Shown in pieces: positions 8,238 to 16,902 of a stretch of DNA of 32,120 nucleotides (the first letter of the stretch is position 1; the number at the start of each line of letters is the position of its first letter). The translations under genes and the position numbers were made by a program. The notes beneath the pieces were generated by a model. The model was not told the origin of the DNA, made no database searches, and saw nothing but the letters and a program-made list of their open reading frames with translations. The stretch is from Pseudomonadota bacterium (lineage in GTDB: Bacteria > Desulfobacterota > Desulfobulbia > Desulfobulbales > SURF-16): the NCBI GenBank assembly GCA_018897105.1, contig JAHILF010000055.1, positions 1 to 32,120 of the forward strand, read 5' to 3'.

Positions 8238-8955
8238 TCAGTTTACCAATTTCCGCACCCCCACCGGAGAAGCTGTCAGGTCCAGGGCATCATAGAGTCT
8301 CTGCAGTTTCGGCTCGGCAACCGTTGTCTTGCGGACATGCAGGGTCCTCCCATTCCGCTGTTTAGAAGTGGCGGTGACCCGCTGCTGCACGGAGAAAATC
8401 TCCCGCAGCGTTGCCCAGCTTTCATTGATGTCCTGGGTCTTGAGTTTCCGGCGCAGAGCCTGGACGGCCTGATAGGCAAGCACCGTGATGAACACGTGTC
8501 CCTCGGCCCGGTCTTCCTTGTGATGGTAGATGGGGCGCAGCCCCAATTCCGATTTCAGACTGCGGAAGACCGCCTCCAAGTCGGTCAGCATGATATAGGT
8601 CTTCCACAAGGAAGCCTCATCCCAGTTCATCTCATTGGTTCGCAGGCAGTAGACACCCGGATGGGTCAATTGCGTGCCGGCAACCGGCACCCTCTCCCAG
8701 GTCAGCTCGGTTACCTTGGCGCCGGTTTCATCCGGGGTTAAATCGATACGGTAATGTGCTGCCCGATCCCGTGACTTTTCTCCTGCAGACCAGCGGCGAG
8801 CCTGGCCAGTCCGCTTTCAAATTTCTCCATAAAGCGCCCGGTCATGGCGCTTTCCTTTTCCTGCCGCCCGCAGAATGACAGTACAGGCGCACTTCCGTGC
8901 CATCACAGTACCCGGTTCTTTCACTTGTCTTTTCTTTTTCAGTTGAACACCTCGT
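8238..8955 (-). pseudogene. decayed IS1634/IS4-superfamily transposase
   Basis: The last 150 codons (8690 down to 8238) are open and carry the conserved C-terminal block of IS1634-type DDE transposases: YCLRTN, LWKTYIMLTDLEAVFRSLKS, LGLRPIYHHKEDRAEGH. Upstream the homology continues but changes frame at least twice. One frame reads AHYRIDLTPDETGAKVTELTW, an adjacent one EKESAMTGRFMEKFESGL, and a third ERTGYCDGTEVRLYC near 8880-8940. The N-terminal half with the first catalytic Asp is missing. This is an inactive, frameshifted and truncated relic; the 5' boundary given is approximate. No matching terminal inverted repeats or target duplication were found around it. Confidence 0.82.
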
Positions 8956-9087
8956 CACGGACTATAAATCCACTCTTAAGAAAGTGTCCATTAAAACCCT
9001 ACCACCTCACCTGTGGGTGGACTGGGATTCTTCTGTATCATTAAGAGTCAGGAATAGACAACGAAACTGTTTGACAAGGACAAATAA

Positions 9088-9186
9088 CTCAAAGGCCGGG
9101 AGACAGATTTAATTTTTCTTCCAGACTGAGGGGACTGAATTTTTTTCGCGGGTTTTTGCGAAAATCATTCTGTCCCCGGCTTTGAG
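9088..9186. repeat. long imperfect inverted repeat (MITE/REP-like)
   Basis: The outer arms are CTCAAAGGCCGGGAGACAG at 9088-9106 and, in reverse complement, a near match at about 9168-9186. Inside them a second dyad pairs GGGGACTGAAT (9130-9140) with ATTCTGTCCCC (9167-9177), and TTCGC with GCGAA around a T-rich loop. The whole 99-bp block could fold into one long hairpin. It lies between the transposase relic and hinT with no coding sequence. It resembles a small non-autonomous element or REP-type repeat. The rest of 8956-9279 shows nothing else apart from the hinT ribosome site. Confidence 0.65.
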
Positions 9187-9279
9187 ACAGTCAAATGTTG
9201 ACATCAGCACCATGCTTCAGTACATTTCAGCCAAATTGTATGAGATCATATCCCTCTGACCCCAACCGAGGAGTTTCAA

Positions 9280-9624
9280 ATGGACCCAAGCTGCCTGTTC
9301 TGCAAAATCATCAACGGTGACATCCCGGCCAACAAGCTCTATGAGGACGATGACGTCATAGCCTTCTGGGATATCTCCCCCCAGGCGCCAAAACATTTTC
9401 TCGTCATCCCCAGAAAACACATTGCCGGCCCCGGGGCCATGGGCAGCGAAGACGAGCAGCTCATCGGCAAAGTCCTGCGTGTCGGCGCCAGACTTGCCCG
9501 CGAGAACGGCATTGGCGATGGTTTCCGGGTGGTATTCAACAACGGCGCCGAAGCCGGCCAGACCGTTTTTCACATCCACATGCATGTTCTGGGCGGCCGC
9601 ACAATGACCTGGCCTCCGGGCTGA
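9280..9624 (+). CDS. hinT: HIT-family purine nucleotide-binding hydrolase (HinT)
   Basis: A 114-residue histidine-triad protein. The N-terminus CLFCKIINGDIPA, the SPQAPKHFLVIPRKH segment and the catalytic triad FHIHMHVLGGRTMTWPPG with the family C-terminus are all present. HinT enzymes hydrolyse adenosine phosphoramidates and aminoacyl-adenylates; the middle His of the triad is the nucleophile. Length is normal. GAGGAG precedes the ATG. It is first in an operon with mobA, whose start lies one base after its stop. Confidence 0.95.
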   Translation: MDPSCLFCKIINGDIPANKLYEDDDVIAFWDISPQAPKHFLVIPRKHIAGPGAMGSEDEQLIGKVLRVGARLARENGIGDGFRVVFNNGAEAGQTVFHIHMHVLGGRTMTWPPG

Positions 9625-9625
9625 T

Positions 9626-10243
9626 ATGTCAGCCGGGATAACCATAAGCACGGAAACCACCGGCGTTATCCTGGCCGGCGGCGCCAGCACAAGGTTCGGC
9701 AGCAACAAGGCCCTGGCCCTGCTGCACGGGACCCACATCATCAAACATGTGGCCTCGACCCTGGAAAACCTCTTCCCGCAGCATCTGCTGGTCACCAATT
9801 CACCGGACACCTACCGCTTTCTCGGCTGGCCGATGATCGGCGACCTCCATGCCGACAGCGGGCCGCTGGCTGGCATCCATGCCGCCCTGCATACTATGGC
9901 AACACCCCAGGCATTTATTGTCGGCTGCGACATGCCGATCATTGACAGCAGGTTGATTGCCTATCTATGCAATCTTGCCGGCAACTGGGACGCCGCCGTG
10001 CCATGGCTTGCCGCCGGGCCTGAACCTCTTTATGCCGTCTACCGCAAAAGCTGCCTGCCGGTTATTGATCGGCAGCTGCGAGACAAAATGGGGAAAATAC
10101 GCCTCACCCTGGAACAGCTGAATCTCCATAAAGTGACCGAGCAGGAGGTACTTGCCATCACCGGTGATCTCACGACTTTTCACAATATTAACCGCATGGG
10201 AGATCTACAGCTTCTCATGGAAAAAGAGCCCGGACGTGGATGA
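9626..10243 (+). CDS. mobA: molybdenum cofactor guanylyltransferase MobA
   Basis: A 205-residue NTP-transferase that attaches GMP to molybdopterin to form the bis-MGD cofactor of DMSO-reductase-type enzymes. The nucleotide-binding motif LAGGASTRFGSNKA sits at residues 16-29, and the metal-binding GCDMP motif at about 98. PLAGIHAAL between them is also characteristic of the family. The start follows the hinT stop with a one-base gap, implying translational coupling, and the end overlaps moeA by 8 bp. The cofactor made here would serve molybdenum or tungsten enzymes such as formate dehydrogenase or nitrate reductase, none of which is in this window. Confidence 0.92.
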   Translation: MSAGITISTETTGVILAGGASTRFGSNKALALLHGTHIIKHVASTLENLFPQHLLVTNSPDTYRFLGWPMIGDLHADSGPLAGIHAALHTMATPQAFIVGCDMPIIDSRLIAYLCNLAGNWDAAVPWLAAGPEPLYAVYRKSCLPVIDRQLRDKMGKIRLTLEQLNLHKVTEQEVLAITGDLTTFHNINRMGDLQLLMEKEPGRG

Positions 10244-11411
10244 ACCTCTCTCCCTGGAAGATGCCAGAAAACTCATCATCAGCCATATCTGTCCGGTTGA
10301 CGAAGAAACACTCCCTCTGCAGGACTGCCTGAACAGAAGGCCTTCCTGCAATCTGCTGACCACCTTACCGGTCCCTCACTTCTGCCAGTCCACCATGGAT
10401 GGCTACGCGGTTAACGGCAAAAGCCTGGCAGGAATTAAGCCCCCCCTGGAACTGCCCATAGTCGGAGAAATTGCGGCCGGCTGCACGACAATCTCCTCAC
10501 TGGGAAGAGGGGAAGCGATCCGCATCATGACCGGCGGTTCGGTTCCTGCCGGCGCCGACCGGGTCATTCCCTTTGAGTGGTGCCGGGAGGCACACGGCAG
10601 GGTCACCATTTTCAGATTCGGCCGCAAGGGCAGCTACATCAGACAGGTGGGAACAGATCTGAACAAAGGCCAGCTCATTATCCGCCAAGGTGAAACAATT
10701 ACCCCCTTCCATCTGCATCTGCTGGCCACCTCGGGGATGGCCCAGGTCCGGGTGTTTGCCCGGCCGCAAATCTTCTTTCTCTGTACCGGCAGCGAACTTG
10801 TCGAAAAAAGCCCCCTGCCGGGCCAGATCATCAGCGGCAACCGCGCCATGCTCGACGGCCTGATCAGGCAGGCGGGAGGGATTTCCCGGTATTTAGGCGC
10901 GGCGATTGATGACACGGAGCAGATCGCCATGCAATTACAGGAGGCGGGGAAAGCCAACATGCTCATCACCACCGGCGGCATGGGACCGGGAAAATATGAT
11001 CTGATGGGGGAGGTGCTGGAGAAGATCGGGGTAAAAATCCTTTACCGGTCCCTGCAGGTAAGACCAGGGCGCGCCACCATTTTCGGCGTCAGAGACCAAA
11101 CCCTTTTTTTTAGTCTGCCCGGACCACCGCCTGCGGTGCATATACTGTTCAACGAGCTTGTCCGGCCGACGATTTTCGCCCTCCAGGGCAAACGGGGTGC
11201 TCCTGAAAAGGTACGGGCCGTGCTGGAACAGGATATTGTTATCCACAAAAAAGGGCTGCTGAATCTAAAAAGCGGCATCACCGCCGTCCGCTCAGGTCTC
11301 TTCTGTGTGCGGCCTGCGGGATTAACGGAATCTTCCACCACCACCATTCTCATTCCGGCAAACCGCCGTTTGATGCGTGCCGGGGAGAAGGTGACTGTTC
11401 ATCTGCATTAG
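10236..11411 (+). CDS. moeA: molybdopterin molybdenumtransferase MoeA
   Basis: A 391-residue enzyme that inserts molybdate into adenylylated molybdopterin in the cytosol. Visible family blocks in order: MDGYAV, GGSVPAGADRVIPFE, the MoeA/MogA nucleotide-binding part with TGSELVE and TTGGMGPGKYDLM, then VRPGRATIFG, FSLPGPPPAV and a C-terminal beta domain. The start is taken as GTG 10236 because the product then begins VDEPLSLEDARKLI, as MoeA proteins normally do. An in-frame ATG at 10152 would add 28 residues wholly inside mobA with no family similarity. The 8-bp overlap with mobA indicates coupling. Confidence 0.92.
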   Translation: MDEPLSLEDARKLIISHICPVDEETLPLQDCLNRRPSCNLLTTLPVPHFCQSTMDGYAVNGKSLAGIKPPLELPIVGEIAAGCTTISSLGRGEAIRIMTGGSVPAGADRVIPFEWCREAHGRVTIFRFGRKGSYIRQVGTDLNKGQLIIRQGETITPFHLHLLATSGMAQVRVFARPQIFFLCTGSELVEKSPLPGQIISGNRAMLDGLIRQAGGISRYLGAAIDDTEQIAMQLQEAGKANMLITTGGMGPGKYDLMGEVLEKIGVKILYRSLQVRPGRATIFGVRDQTLFFSLPGPPPAVHILFNELVRPTIFALQGKRGAPEKVRAVLEQDIVIHKKGLLNLKSGITAVRSGLFCVRPAGLTESSTTTILIPANRRLMRAGEKVTVHLH

Positions 11412-11437
11412 TGCCTGCCGCGAAATTGGGCAGGCAC
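11411..11437. terminator. stem-loop between convergent moeA and PP2C genes
   Basis: A perfect 9-bp stem (GTGCCTGCC with GGCAGGCAC) and nine-base loop fill the gap between the two convergent stop codons, beginning on the last base of the moeA stop. There is no T tract on either side, so it is a candidate bidirectional terminator or 3'-end stabiliser, not a classical intrinsic terminator. Confidence 0.55.
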
Positions 11438-11440
11438 GTA

Positions 11441-12202
11441 TTAGCAGAACACCACAACCGCCGTAACATTATCCTTGCCGCCGGCCGCATTGGCCTGCCG
11501 GACAAGTTCATCACAGGCCTCCTCAGGCGAACCGGACCGCTCAAGAGTCTTGTGCATCTCCTCATCGCTCACCATGCCCCACAGACCGTCAGAACATAGC
11601 AGAATCTTATTGCCCGCTGAGAGCGGCACCCGGTGAAACTCCGGGTCTTCGGCAAAAGGAAAACCGATCCCCCTGGTGATGATATTGCGGCCCACCGCTT
11701 TTCCTCCATCCGCCAGCCCCAGCGTCTGGTCCGCCACCAGGGAATGGTCGGTGGTGAGTTGCTTGAGGATATAGCCATCGTCAAGATAGGCGCGGACATC
11801 CCCCACATGGCAGATAGAGGCAACACCGTTATCGATCAGACAGGCTACCAGGGTGCAGCCCATGCCGAGCAGATCCGAATTTTCCGCCGCCATGCCCACC
11901 ACCTTGTCATTGGTTTTATAAAAGCTCGCGATGAGTCCATGCTGGATGGCCGCAGGATTGCCCTGTATTTCGCGGATTTTCTCTGCGGAAAAATAGCTTA
12001 TCAGATACTCCGTTGCCTCCCGGCTGGCAATTTCTCCCGCCTGATGGCCTCCCATTCCGTCAGCAACCACAAAAAGGTTCCGCTCAACCAGAATGGCAAA
12101 ATTGTCCTCATTGTTTTTCCGCACCATGCCGGTATCCGTGCGGCCAAAACAGGCAAGGCTGCTCTGGGGAGCTCCAAAGAATTTTTTAAGAAACTGCAGC
12201 AT
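11441..12202 (-). CDS. PP2C-type Ser/Thr protein phosphatase
   Basis: A 253-residue PPM/PP2C phosphatase. Metal-binding and catalytic motifs are complete and in order: TDTGMVRKNNEDNF, VADGMGGHQAGEIAS, GMGCTLV, HVGDVRAYL, TTDHSLV, LLCSDGLWGM and GKDNVTAVVV. The core closely resembles bacterial Stp/PrpC enzymes that reverse Hanks-type kinases. The start at 12202 is chosen for the GGAGG five to six bases upstream; the frame stays open further upstream, but that part looks non-family. It lies last in a minus-strand series after the kinase, with a 220-bp gap containing a repeat, so it may be separately expressed. Its likely substrates are the kinase and the two FHA proteins encoded upstream. Confidence 0.93.
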   Translation of the reverse strand: MLQFLKKFFGAPQSSLACFGRTDTGMVRKNNEDNFAILVERNLFVVADGMGGHQAGEIASREATEYLISYFSAEKIREIQGNPAAIQHGLIASFYKTNDKVVGMAAENSDLLGMGCTLVACLIDNGVASICHVGDVRAYLDDGYILKQLTTDHSLVADQTLGLADGGKAVGRNIITRGIGFPFAEDPEFHRVPLSAGNKILLCSDGLWGMVSDEEMHKTLERSGSPEEACDELVRQANAAGGKDNVTAVVVFC

Positions 12203-12320
12203 GCTGCCTCCATGGTAAGGGAAGGTGGACATATGTGGCCACATGCCCTTTTTGCGGGTCCTTACGGAGTAAAATTTCCCATATATTAAAAACTGATGAA
12301 CTCGAAAAAAGTCTTTTTTC

Positions 12321-12373
12321 ACCACAGAGCGCACAGAGAAACATTTTTTATTACAGTCAGGCAGCTCTGTGGT
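12321..12373. repeat. inverted repeat ACCACAGAGC, REP-like
   Basis: ACCACAGAGC at 12321-12330 is matched exactly in reverse complement at 12364-12373, with a second CACAGAG copy at 12332-12338 inside the 33-base loop. Repeats built on this CACAGAG core are common in intergenic DNA of many environmental bacteria. It lies between the kinase stop and the phosphatase start and could act as an mRNA-processing or attenuating hairpin. Confidence 0.55.
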
Positions 12374-12422
12374 AATTTTTCAGTTTTTACGAATCCATCA
12401 AAAAAATATTCACAGACAAACT

Positions 12423-14888
12423 CTAAAGGCTGCGCAATGCCGAGGGCAGCCCATCATCAAACGCCAGGTGATAGATGACGCTCCACATGACAATAGCCCC
12501 ATCCTGGCGGCCGGAAAGAAAGGTATGGGGTTTGGGTCCCGGCGCCAACGTGCAGACCCCGTCTCCCCGGGCATCAAGAATCTGGTTGCATTTACCGGAC
12601 TGCCAGTTCCACAGTCGAATGATGTCGTCCTCGCAGCCGGAAATGATCGTCTGCCCGTCCTCAAGAAATAAAACCGCGGTCACCGCGTCTTGATGACCGT
12701 CGATTGTCAGCAGACACCGGCCTGCCGTGCAATCCCAGATCCTGACCAACCGGTCGGCACTGCCGGTTGCAATTCTTGCCCCATCAGCACTTACCGCCAT
12801 CGTTGTCACCGACAGGGCATGGGCCTCAATCTCCCGTCGGCACTCCCCTGAGCGGCCATCGTAAAACCGCAGGGAGCCGTCCTCACAGGAGGCGGCAAAA
12901 TTGCCATCCTTTACCCAGGCAAGACCGCGCACCCCTCCTCCTCCGGACAGGCCAACTTTTTTCAGTTTGCCATCCGCCGTGGCAAAGAGCATGATGTTGC
13001 CGTCCCCCATCCCTGCCAGTAACTGCCTGCCGTCAGGACTGAAGGCCAGGGATAAAATGGCGCTGTTGCCGAATGCCACCTCATGCTGCTCCCCGCTCTT
13101 ATAACAACGGAACCTGACCGCACCGTTTTTCTGGCCCACGGCAAGGGAGGACAGACCGGCAGCCAGTGCGGTAATTGCCTTTGCCGTCTCGGTAAAAAGC
13201 ACACTCTTTTTTTTCTCTCCCACGCTCCGCACCTGAACTCGGGTGCCGGAGGTGACGAAAAAAACAAGCTTTCTTGCCGGCAGACTGGCCAGAAAGGAAA
13301 CAGGGCCGGCGTCGATATCCGTATGGGTCACCAGCCTCTGCACCGTGGACAGCGCCCGTTTGCTTCCCTCGGGCAGCAGCTGCTCATAAATCTTGTAATA
13401 AAACTTGTCTTTCTTAAACTGTTCATTGCTCCAGCTGACCAGCAGGGTATCATAGCATTCCGTCAGCCGCCTGTTCTGCAGGAGAGTAAGAATATTATGA
13501 TGCACCGAGCTGCGCAGCTGGGCATCACGGAATATCTCCATGGGTGCCTTGGGAAAACAGAGCAGCAGCTGGGGCTCCCTGTCGCGATCTTTTCTCTGCA
13601 CCTCGCCTTCGTGCTCGATATTCTCGGCAATCTCCTTTTCAAGATCGTCAAAGATGGAGAGCTTGGGAAATCTCTTCTTGCTGGCCTCAATCCGGCGCAG
13701 CAGGCGCTCCGGGCTTTCCGTACTTTTGCACCATTTCATCATATACGAGTTGTAGAGAGCCTCGGTCAGCGAGTCATTGATCTCCAGGGTGCGGTCAAGA
13801 TACCCGGCGGCCTCCTTGTATTTGCCCAATTCCGCCAGTGAAACCGCCCGGTTATTCATATTTTCGGCGCGCAGATCGATTTTCCCCATAATGGCATAGG
13901 GGCATGACACCTGAAAAAGTTCGAGATAAACCTGGTTCAAGGCCTCCTTCAGTTCGGTAAAATCCTGAAAACGTTCGTCCTGTTGAAAGGCCACGCACTT
14001 TTTCAGAATATCTTTCAGCGTCTCAGGCAGGACAATTTCCGGTTTTGCCGGCTCGGGTTCGGGGCACTTCCCCTGGGCATTGTGTTTATACGGCCTTTTG
14101 CCGCAGAACATCATCCACAGGCAGAGGCCGAAGGAAAAAATATCCGTCCGCCGGTCAACTTTATGAGCATTGCGCAACTGTTCCGGGGAGGCATAGTTGG
14201 GGGTGCCGCGGAAACCGACGGTGTCGTTCCTGGACTGTCCTTTTTTCTGCGGAGCATCAACCTCACTGCTTGTATCATCAATGAGACGCAGAATGCCGAA
14301 ATCCGTGATTTTTACCAGACCGTCTTTGGAGAGCAAAATATTCTGGGGTTTGATGTCACGGTGGATGAACCCCTTGGAATGGGTATACTCCATGCCGTTA
14401 CAGAACTGGATGGCGATGGACAGGGCGGTTCGCATGTCCTGGCAACGTCCCCGGTTGATCCATTCCTCAAGAGTCCCGCCGGACACATATTCGATAAAAA
14501 TATGAGGTATTCCGGCAATTGACTTGACGTAATAGCAGGAGGCGATATTAGGGTGCAGGCCCAGACGAATCCAGCTGTTGGCCTCCGTCAGGATGCGCTG
14601 CAAACCTTCACGGTCTGCCCATACCTCCGGTTTGGGCGCCTTGATGGCCGTCCAGATGCCCCATGACAGGTGTTCGGCAATATAGACCTTGCCCATGGCG
14701 CCGCTGAAGATGCGATCAATACGGTAACGGTCCTGGACAACTTCACCCGGCAGCCAGTTCAGGTGGTTGGCATGATTGGCGGCAGCGGAATCGGACAGAA
14801 TCTCGGTGAGTTCGGCCGGCGGTGATGGCTCCGCGGCCTCCTGTCCTTTGAAACCCTTGCTTGCTCTTTTAAAAAAACGGGTGAGCAT
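12423..14888 (-). CDS. Hanks-type Ser/Thr protein kinase with TPR-like linker and WD40 propeller
   Basis: An 821-residue cytosolic kinase. The catalytic domain covers about residues 54-325: glycine loop FSGAMGKVY (61-69, first loop Gly replaced by Phe), ATP Lys83 in AIKAPK, alpha-C Glu near 102, catalytic HRDIKPQN (176-183), DFG (196-198) and GTPNYASPEQL. A TPR-like segment follows at about 344-380. After a helical linker the C-terminal 300 residues form WD40 repeats, with units such as LAFSPDGRQLLAGMGDG, IATGSADRLVRIWD and IISGCEDDIIRLWNW; about six or seven blades are discernible. No transmembrane helix is present, unlike PknB-type kinases, so input probably comes through protein contacts on the propeller. 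It is encoded between the FHA genes and the PP2C gene. Substrates are inferred, not shown. Confidence 0.93.
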   Translation of the reverse strand: MLTRFFKRASKGFKGQEAAEPSPPAELTEILSDSAAANHANHLNWLPGEVVQDRYRIDRIFSGAMGKVYIAEHLSWGIWTAIKAPKPEVWADREGLQRILTEANSWIRLGLHPNIASCYYVKSIAGIPHIFIEYVSGGTLEEWINRGRCQDMRTALSIAIQFCNGMEYTHSKGFIHRDIKPQNILLSKDGLVKITDFGILRLIDDTSSEVDAPQKKGQSRNDTVGFRGTPNYASPEQLRNAHKVDRRTDIFSFGLCLWMMFCGKRPYKHNAQGKCPEPEPAKPEIVLPETLKDILKKCVAFQQDERFQDFTELKEALNQVYLELFQVSCPYAIMGKIDLRAENMNNRAVSLAELGKYKEAAGYLDRTLEINDSLTEALYNSYMMKWCKSTESPERLLRRIEASKKRFPKLSIFDDLEKEIAENIEHEGEVQRKDRDREPQLLLCFPKAPMEIFRDAQLRSSVHHNILTLLQNRRLTECYDTLLVSWSNEQFKKDKFYYKIYEQLLPEGSKRALSTVQRLVTHTDIDAGPVSFLASLPARKLVFFVTSGTRVQVRSVGEKKKSVLFTETAKAITALAAGLSSLAVGQKNGAVRFRCYKSGEQHEVAFGNSAILSLAFSPDGRQLLAGMGDGNIMLFATADGKLKKVGLSGGGGVRGLAWVKDGNFAASCEDGSLRFYDGRSGECRREIEAHALSVTTMAVSADGARIATGSADRLVRIWDCTAGRCLLTIDGHQDAVTAVLFLEDGQTIISGCEDDIIRLWNWQSGKCNQILDARGDGVCTLAPGPKPHTFLSGRQDGAIVMWSVIYHLAFDDGLPSALRSL

Positions 14889-15062
14889 GATTTCACAAAA
14901 CCTTATGCATGGTAGTCAATGCAGGGAGAAGAGATACCTTCAGTGATTTTTTCTGCATCGTGGGGAAAGACCTTTTTTCACAGACCGCAAATGTTGCGGG
15001 ACAATCGCTGCACCCAGGCACACAGGCAGCATCACCGCGAAAAATGGTGAAAGATGCGGCCG

Positions 15063-15761
15063 TTATTCAAAACGTATCTGTACTCCGCGAATTTGAATAA
15101 TATCGCCTTTGAGCAGCTCCCGCTCCTCCCGCACCGCAATGCCGTTGACAGTGGTCTTTACCCAGCTGCGCTGCGGGACGAGATAAAATTTCTTATCACG
15201 ATTGATAACGTAACACTGGGCCTGGGCCACGAACCAGCTGGATACCCGCAGGTCGCAGTTGATGTCCTTGCCGATCTTAACGCTGCTGCGACCAAGCAGG
15301 GGGACCTCCGCCGGGCTGCCATTGCCCTTGAGCACCGTCAGATGATGGAGGGCTTTCCCTTTTTCTTTGGCCTTCGGGGCAGCGTCCGAGCGAGGGCCGC
15401 GGTTGACGAAAACCGTTTCATCGCCATAATCCATCGGCGCGCTTTGGGAAACGAATTTGGCATCCTTCAACGCCTCGGCAGGCAGCAGAAGGAATTTACC
15501 GACCTCGACGACATCATCATCAAAAAGCTGCACACATGAATCGATCTTCTTGCCATTGACCATGGTGCCGTTCAGGCTGCCGAGATCCTCCAGAAAATAG
15601 ACCCCGTTTCTTCTTTCAAGAGCAGTATGCTTGCGGGAAATAGCCGTATTATCAACCACCACGTCTGCTTCAGAACTTCTGCCGATTACCAGACGCTCGC
15701 CATCCTCAATGGCAAACTGCTTAACAACCTTGTCATGAAGCTTAATTGCCCATACAGCCAT
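15063..15761 (-). CDS. double FHA-domain phosphopeptide-binding protein
   Basis: A 232-residue protein with two FHA modules. The first (about 20-95) has the full phosphothreonine pocket: IGRSS (26-30), ISRKH (41-45) and GSLNGT (61-66). The second (about 145-232) keeps the fold pattern (GRSSVKIGKD, VNG, LLKGDIIQIRGVQIRF) but lacks the Arg-x-x-His and Ser-x-Asn-Gly contacts, so it probably no longer binds phosphate. Between them lies GDETVF (113-118), a candidate phospho-Thr site at Thr116. The same motif occurs in the neighbouring FHA-cyclase. By analogy with GarA/OdhI it may be phosphorylated by the adjacent kinase and fold back on its own FHA domain. It sits 166 bp after the cyclase gene and 174 bp before the kinase gene. 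Confidence 0.9.
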   Translation of the reverse strand: MAVWAIKLHDKVVKQFAIEDGERLVIGRSSEADVVVDNTAISRKHTALERRNGVYFLEDLGSLNGTMVNGKKIDSCVQLFDDDVVEVGKFLLLPAEALKDAKFVSQSAPMDYGDETVFVNRGPRSDAAPKAKEKGKALHHLTVLKGNGSPAEVPLLGRSSVKIGKDINCDLRVSSWFVAQAQCYVINRDKKFYLVPQRSWVKTTVNGIAVREERELLKGDIIQIRGVQIRFE

Positions 15762-15927
15762 AGTACACTCCTCTGCCAGCCGCTGCGCCGAAATTAAAAT
15801 TTGACATCCCTTTCTGCTTCCCTTCCGACAGGTAACAACATCACCTTCCCATGCGACGGATATCTTCCGAATCCACCGTTCCTATCCCAACTATGTCACA
15901 CAATTTGACAAATGTCATTTCCCGAGC

Positions 15928-16902
15928 TTATTTTTTCAGCAAAGATTTCCATTTGCCCAGATATTGCCGGATCGTTTCAAACGATGCGCTATAGGTCTGC
16001 ACGGATTCCGTCTTGCCTCTGACCGTATACGTCTGGGGTGTAAAATATGACGAGGCATCCTGCAGCTGTTGATAGGTCTTTTCCCCGAGTATCACATCTA
16101 TTTTCTGCCGGGAGGTAATTTCCTGCAACCTGAAGGCCACATTGACCACATCCCCGACAATGGTGAAATCCCGTTGTCCGTCGACACCGATATTGCCCAT
16201 CACCGCTTCACCGCTGTTTAAGGCGGCCCCGATTTTCAACTCCCGTCCGATACCCGGCACACTCTGGCCGAGTTTGCCTGTCAGGATACTGATTTCCAAA
16301 GCGGATAGCAAAGCCGTGGCCACGGCGGCGAAATCCGCGCCCTCGGGCCACACGGCAAGCACCGCATCCCCGATGAACTTGTCAACCTGGCCACCGTTTT
16401 TCCGCACAACCCCATCCACCTTCTTGCTCCACAGAGCCAGAAATTGCGAAACAGGGCCTGCGCCCACCTCTTCTGACAACGGGGTAAACTGCCGGATATC
16501 GCAAACAAGAATGGTTACATGGTTCTTCTGCAGAAAGGCGACCGTTTCATCGCCGGTGGCATCTGTCTCATCGCCTGACGGGGGGGAAAGCAGGGTCTCC
16601 TGCTGAAAAATCAGCTCCGATTTGCCTATCTTGACATGATCATGAGAGTTCAACTTGGTGGGGGTATAGACGCGCCGGCCATTGACAAAGGTGCCGTTGG
16701 CACTGCCGAGATCAACGATATTGTGACTGAAATTCGACTCCACCTGGACCATGGCATGCTGGCGGGACACCCAGCGATAGGGCAGGAGAATATCGCTCCC
16801 TTCACCGCGCCCCACGCGGTATGTGCTCTTCCCGGCCAACGTCCAGGTATGTTCTTCTCCACCGGCAACAAGTTTTAAAAAAGCTTTGGGCGAATCGCTC
16901 AT
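15928..16902 (-). CDS. FHA-domain class III adenylate cyclase
   Basis: A 324-residue soluble cyclase. The N-terminal FHA domain (about 24-100) has an intact pocket: VGRGEGS, WVSRQH (44-49) and GSANGT (66-71). A linker carries two GDET motifs (Thr113 and Thr120). The class III catalytic domain starts at about 128: metal-binding Asp135 in VCDIRQFT and Asp179 in DKFIGDAV, base-selecting Lys175 and Thr247, and transition-state Asn254 and Arg258 in GDVVNVAFRL. Lys plus Thr at the selectivity positions predicts ATP as substrate, hence cAMP. AGAGGAC precedes the ATG. It is the first gene of the minus-strand signalling series and is divergent from the HDOD gene. FHA-cyclase fusions are known, but their phospho-control is poorly described. 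Confidence 0.93.
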   Translation of the reverse strand: MSDSPKAFLKLVAGGEEHTWTLAGKSTYRVGRGEGSDILLPYRWVSRQHAMVQVESNFSHNIVDLGSANGTFVNGRRVYTPTKLNSHDHVKIGKSELIFQQETLLSPPSGDETDATGDETVAFLQKNHVTILVCDIRQFTPLSEEVGAGPVSQFLALWSKKVDGVVRKNGGQVDKFIGDAVLAVWPEGADFAAVATALLSALEISILTGKLGQSVPGIGRELKIGAALNSGEAVMGNIGVDGQRDFTIVGDVVNVAFRLQEITSRQKIDVILGEKTYQQLQDASSYFTPQTYTVRGKTESVQTYSASFETIRQYLGKWKSLLKK

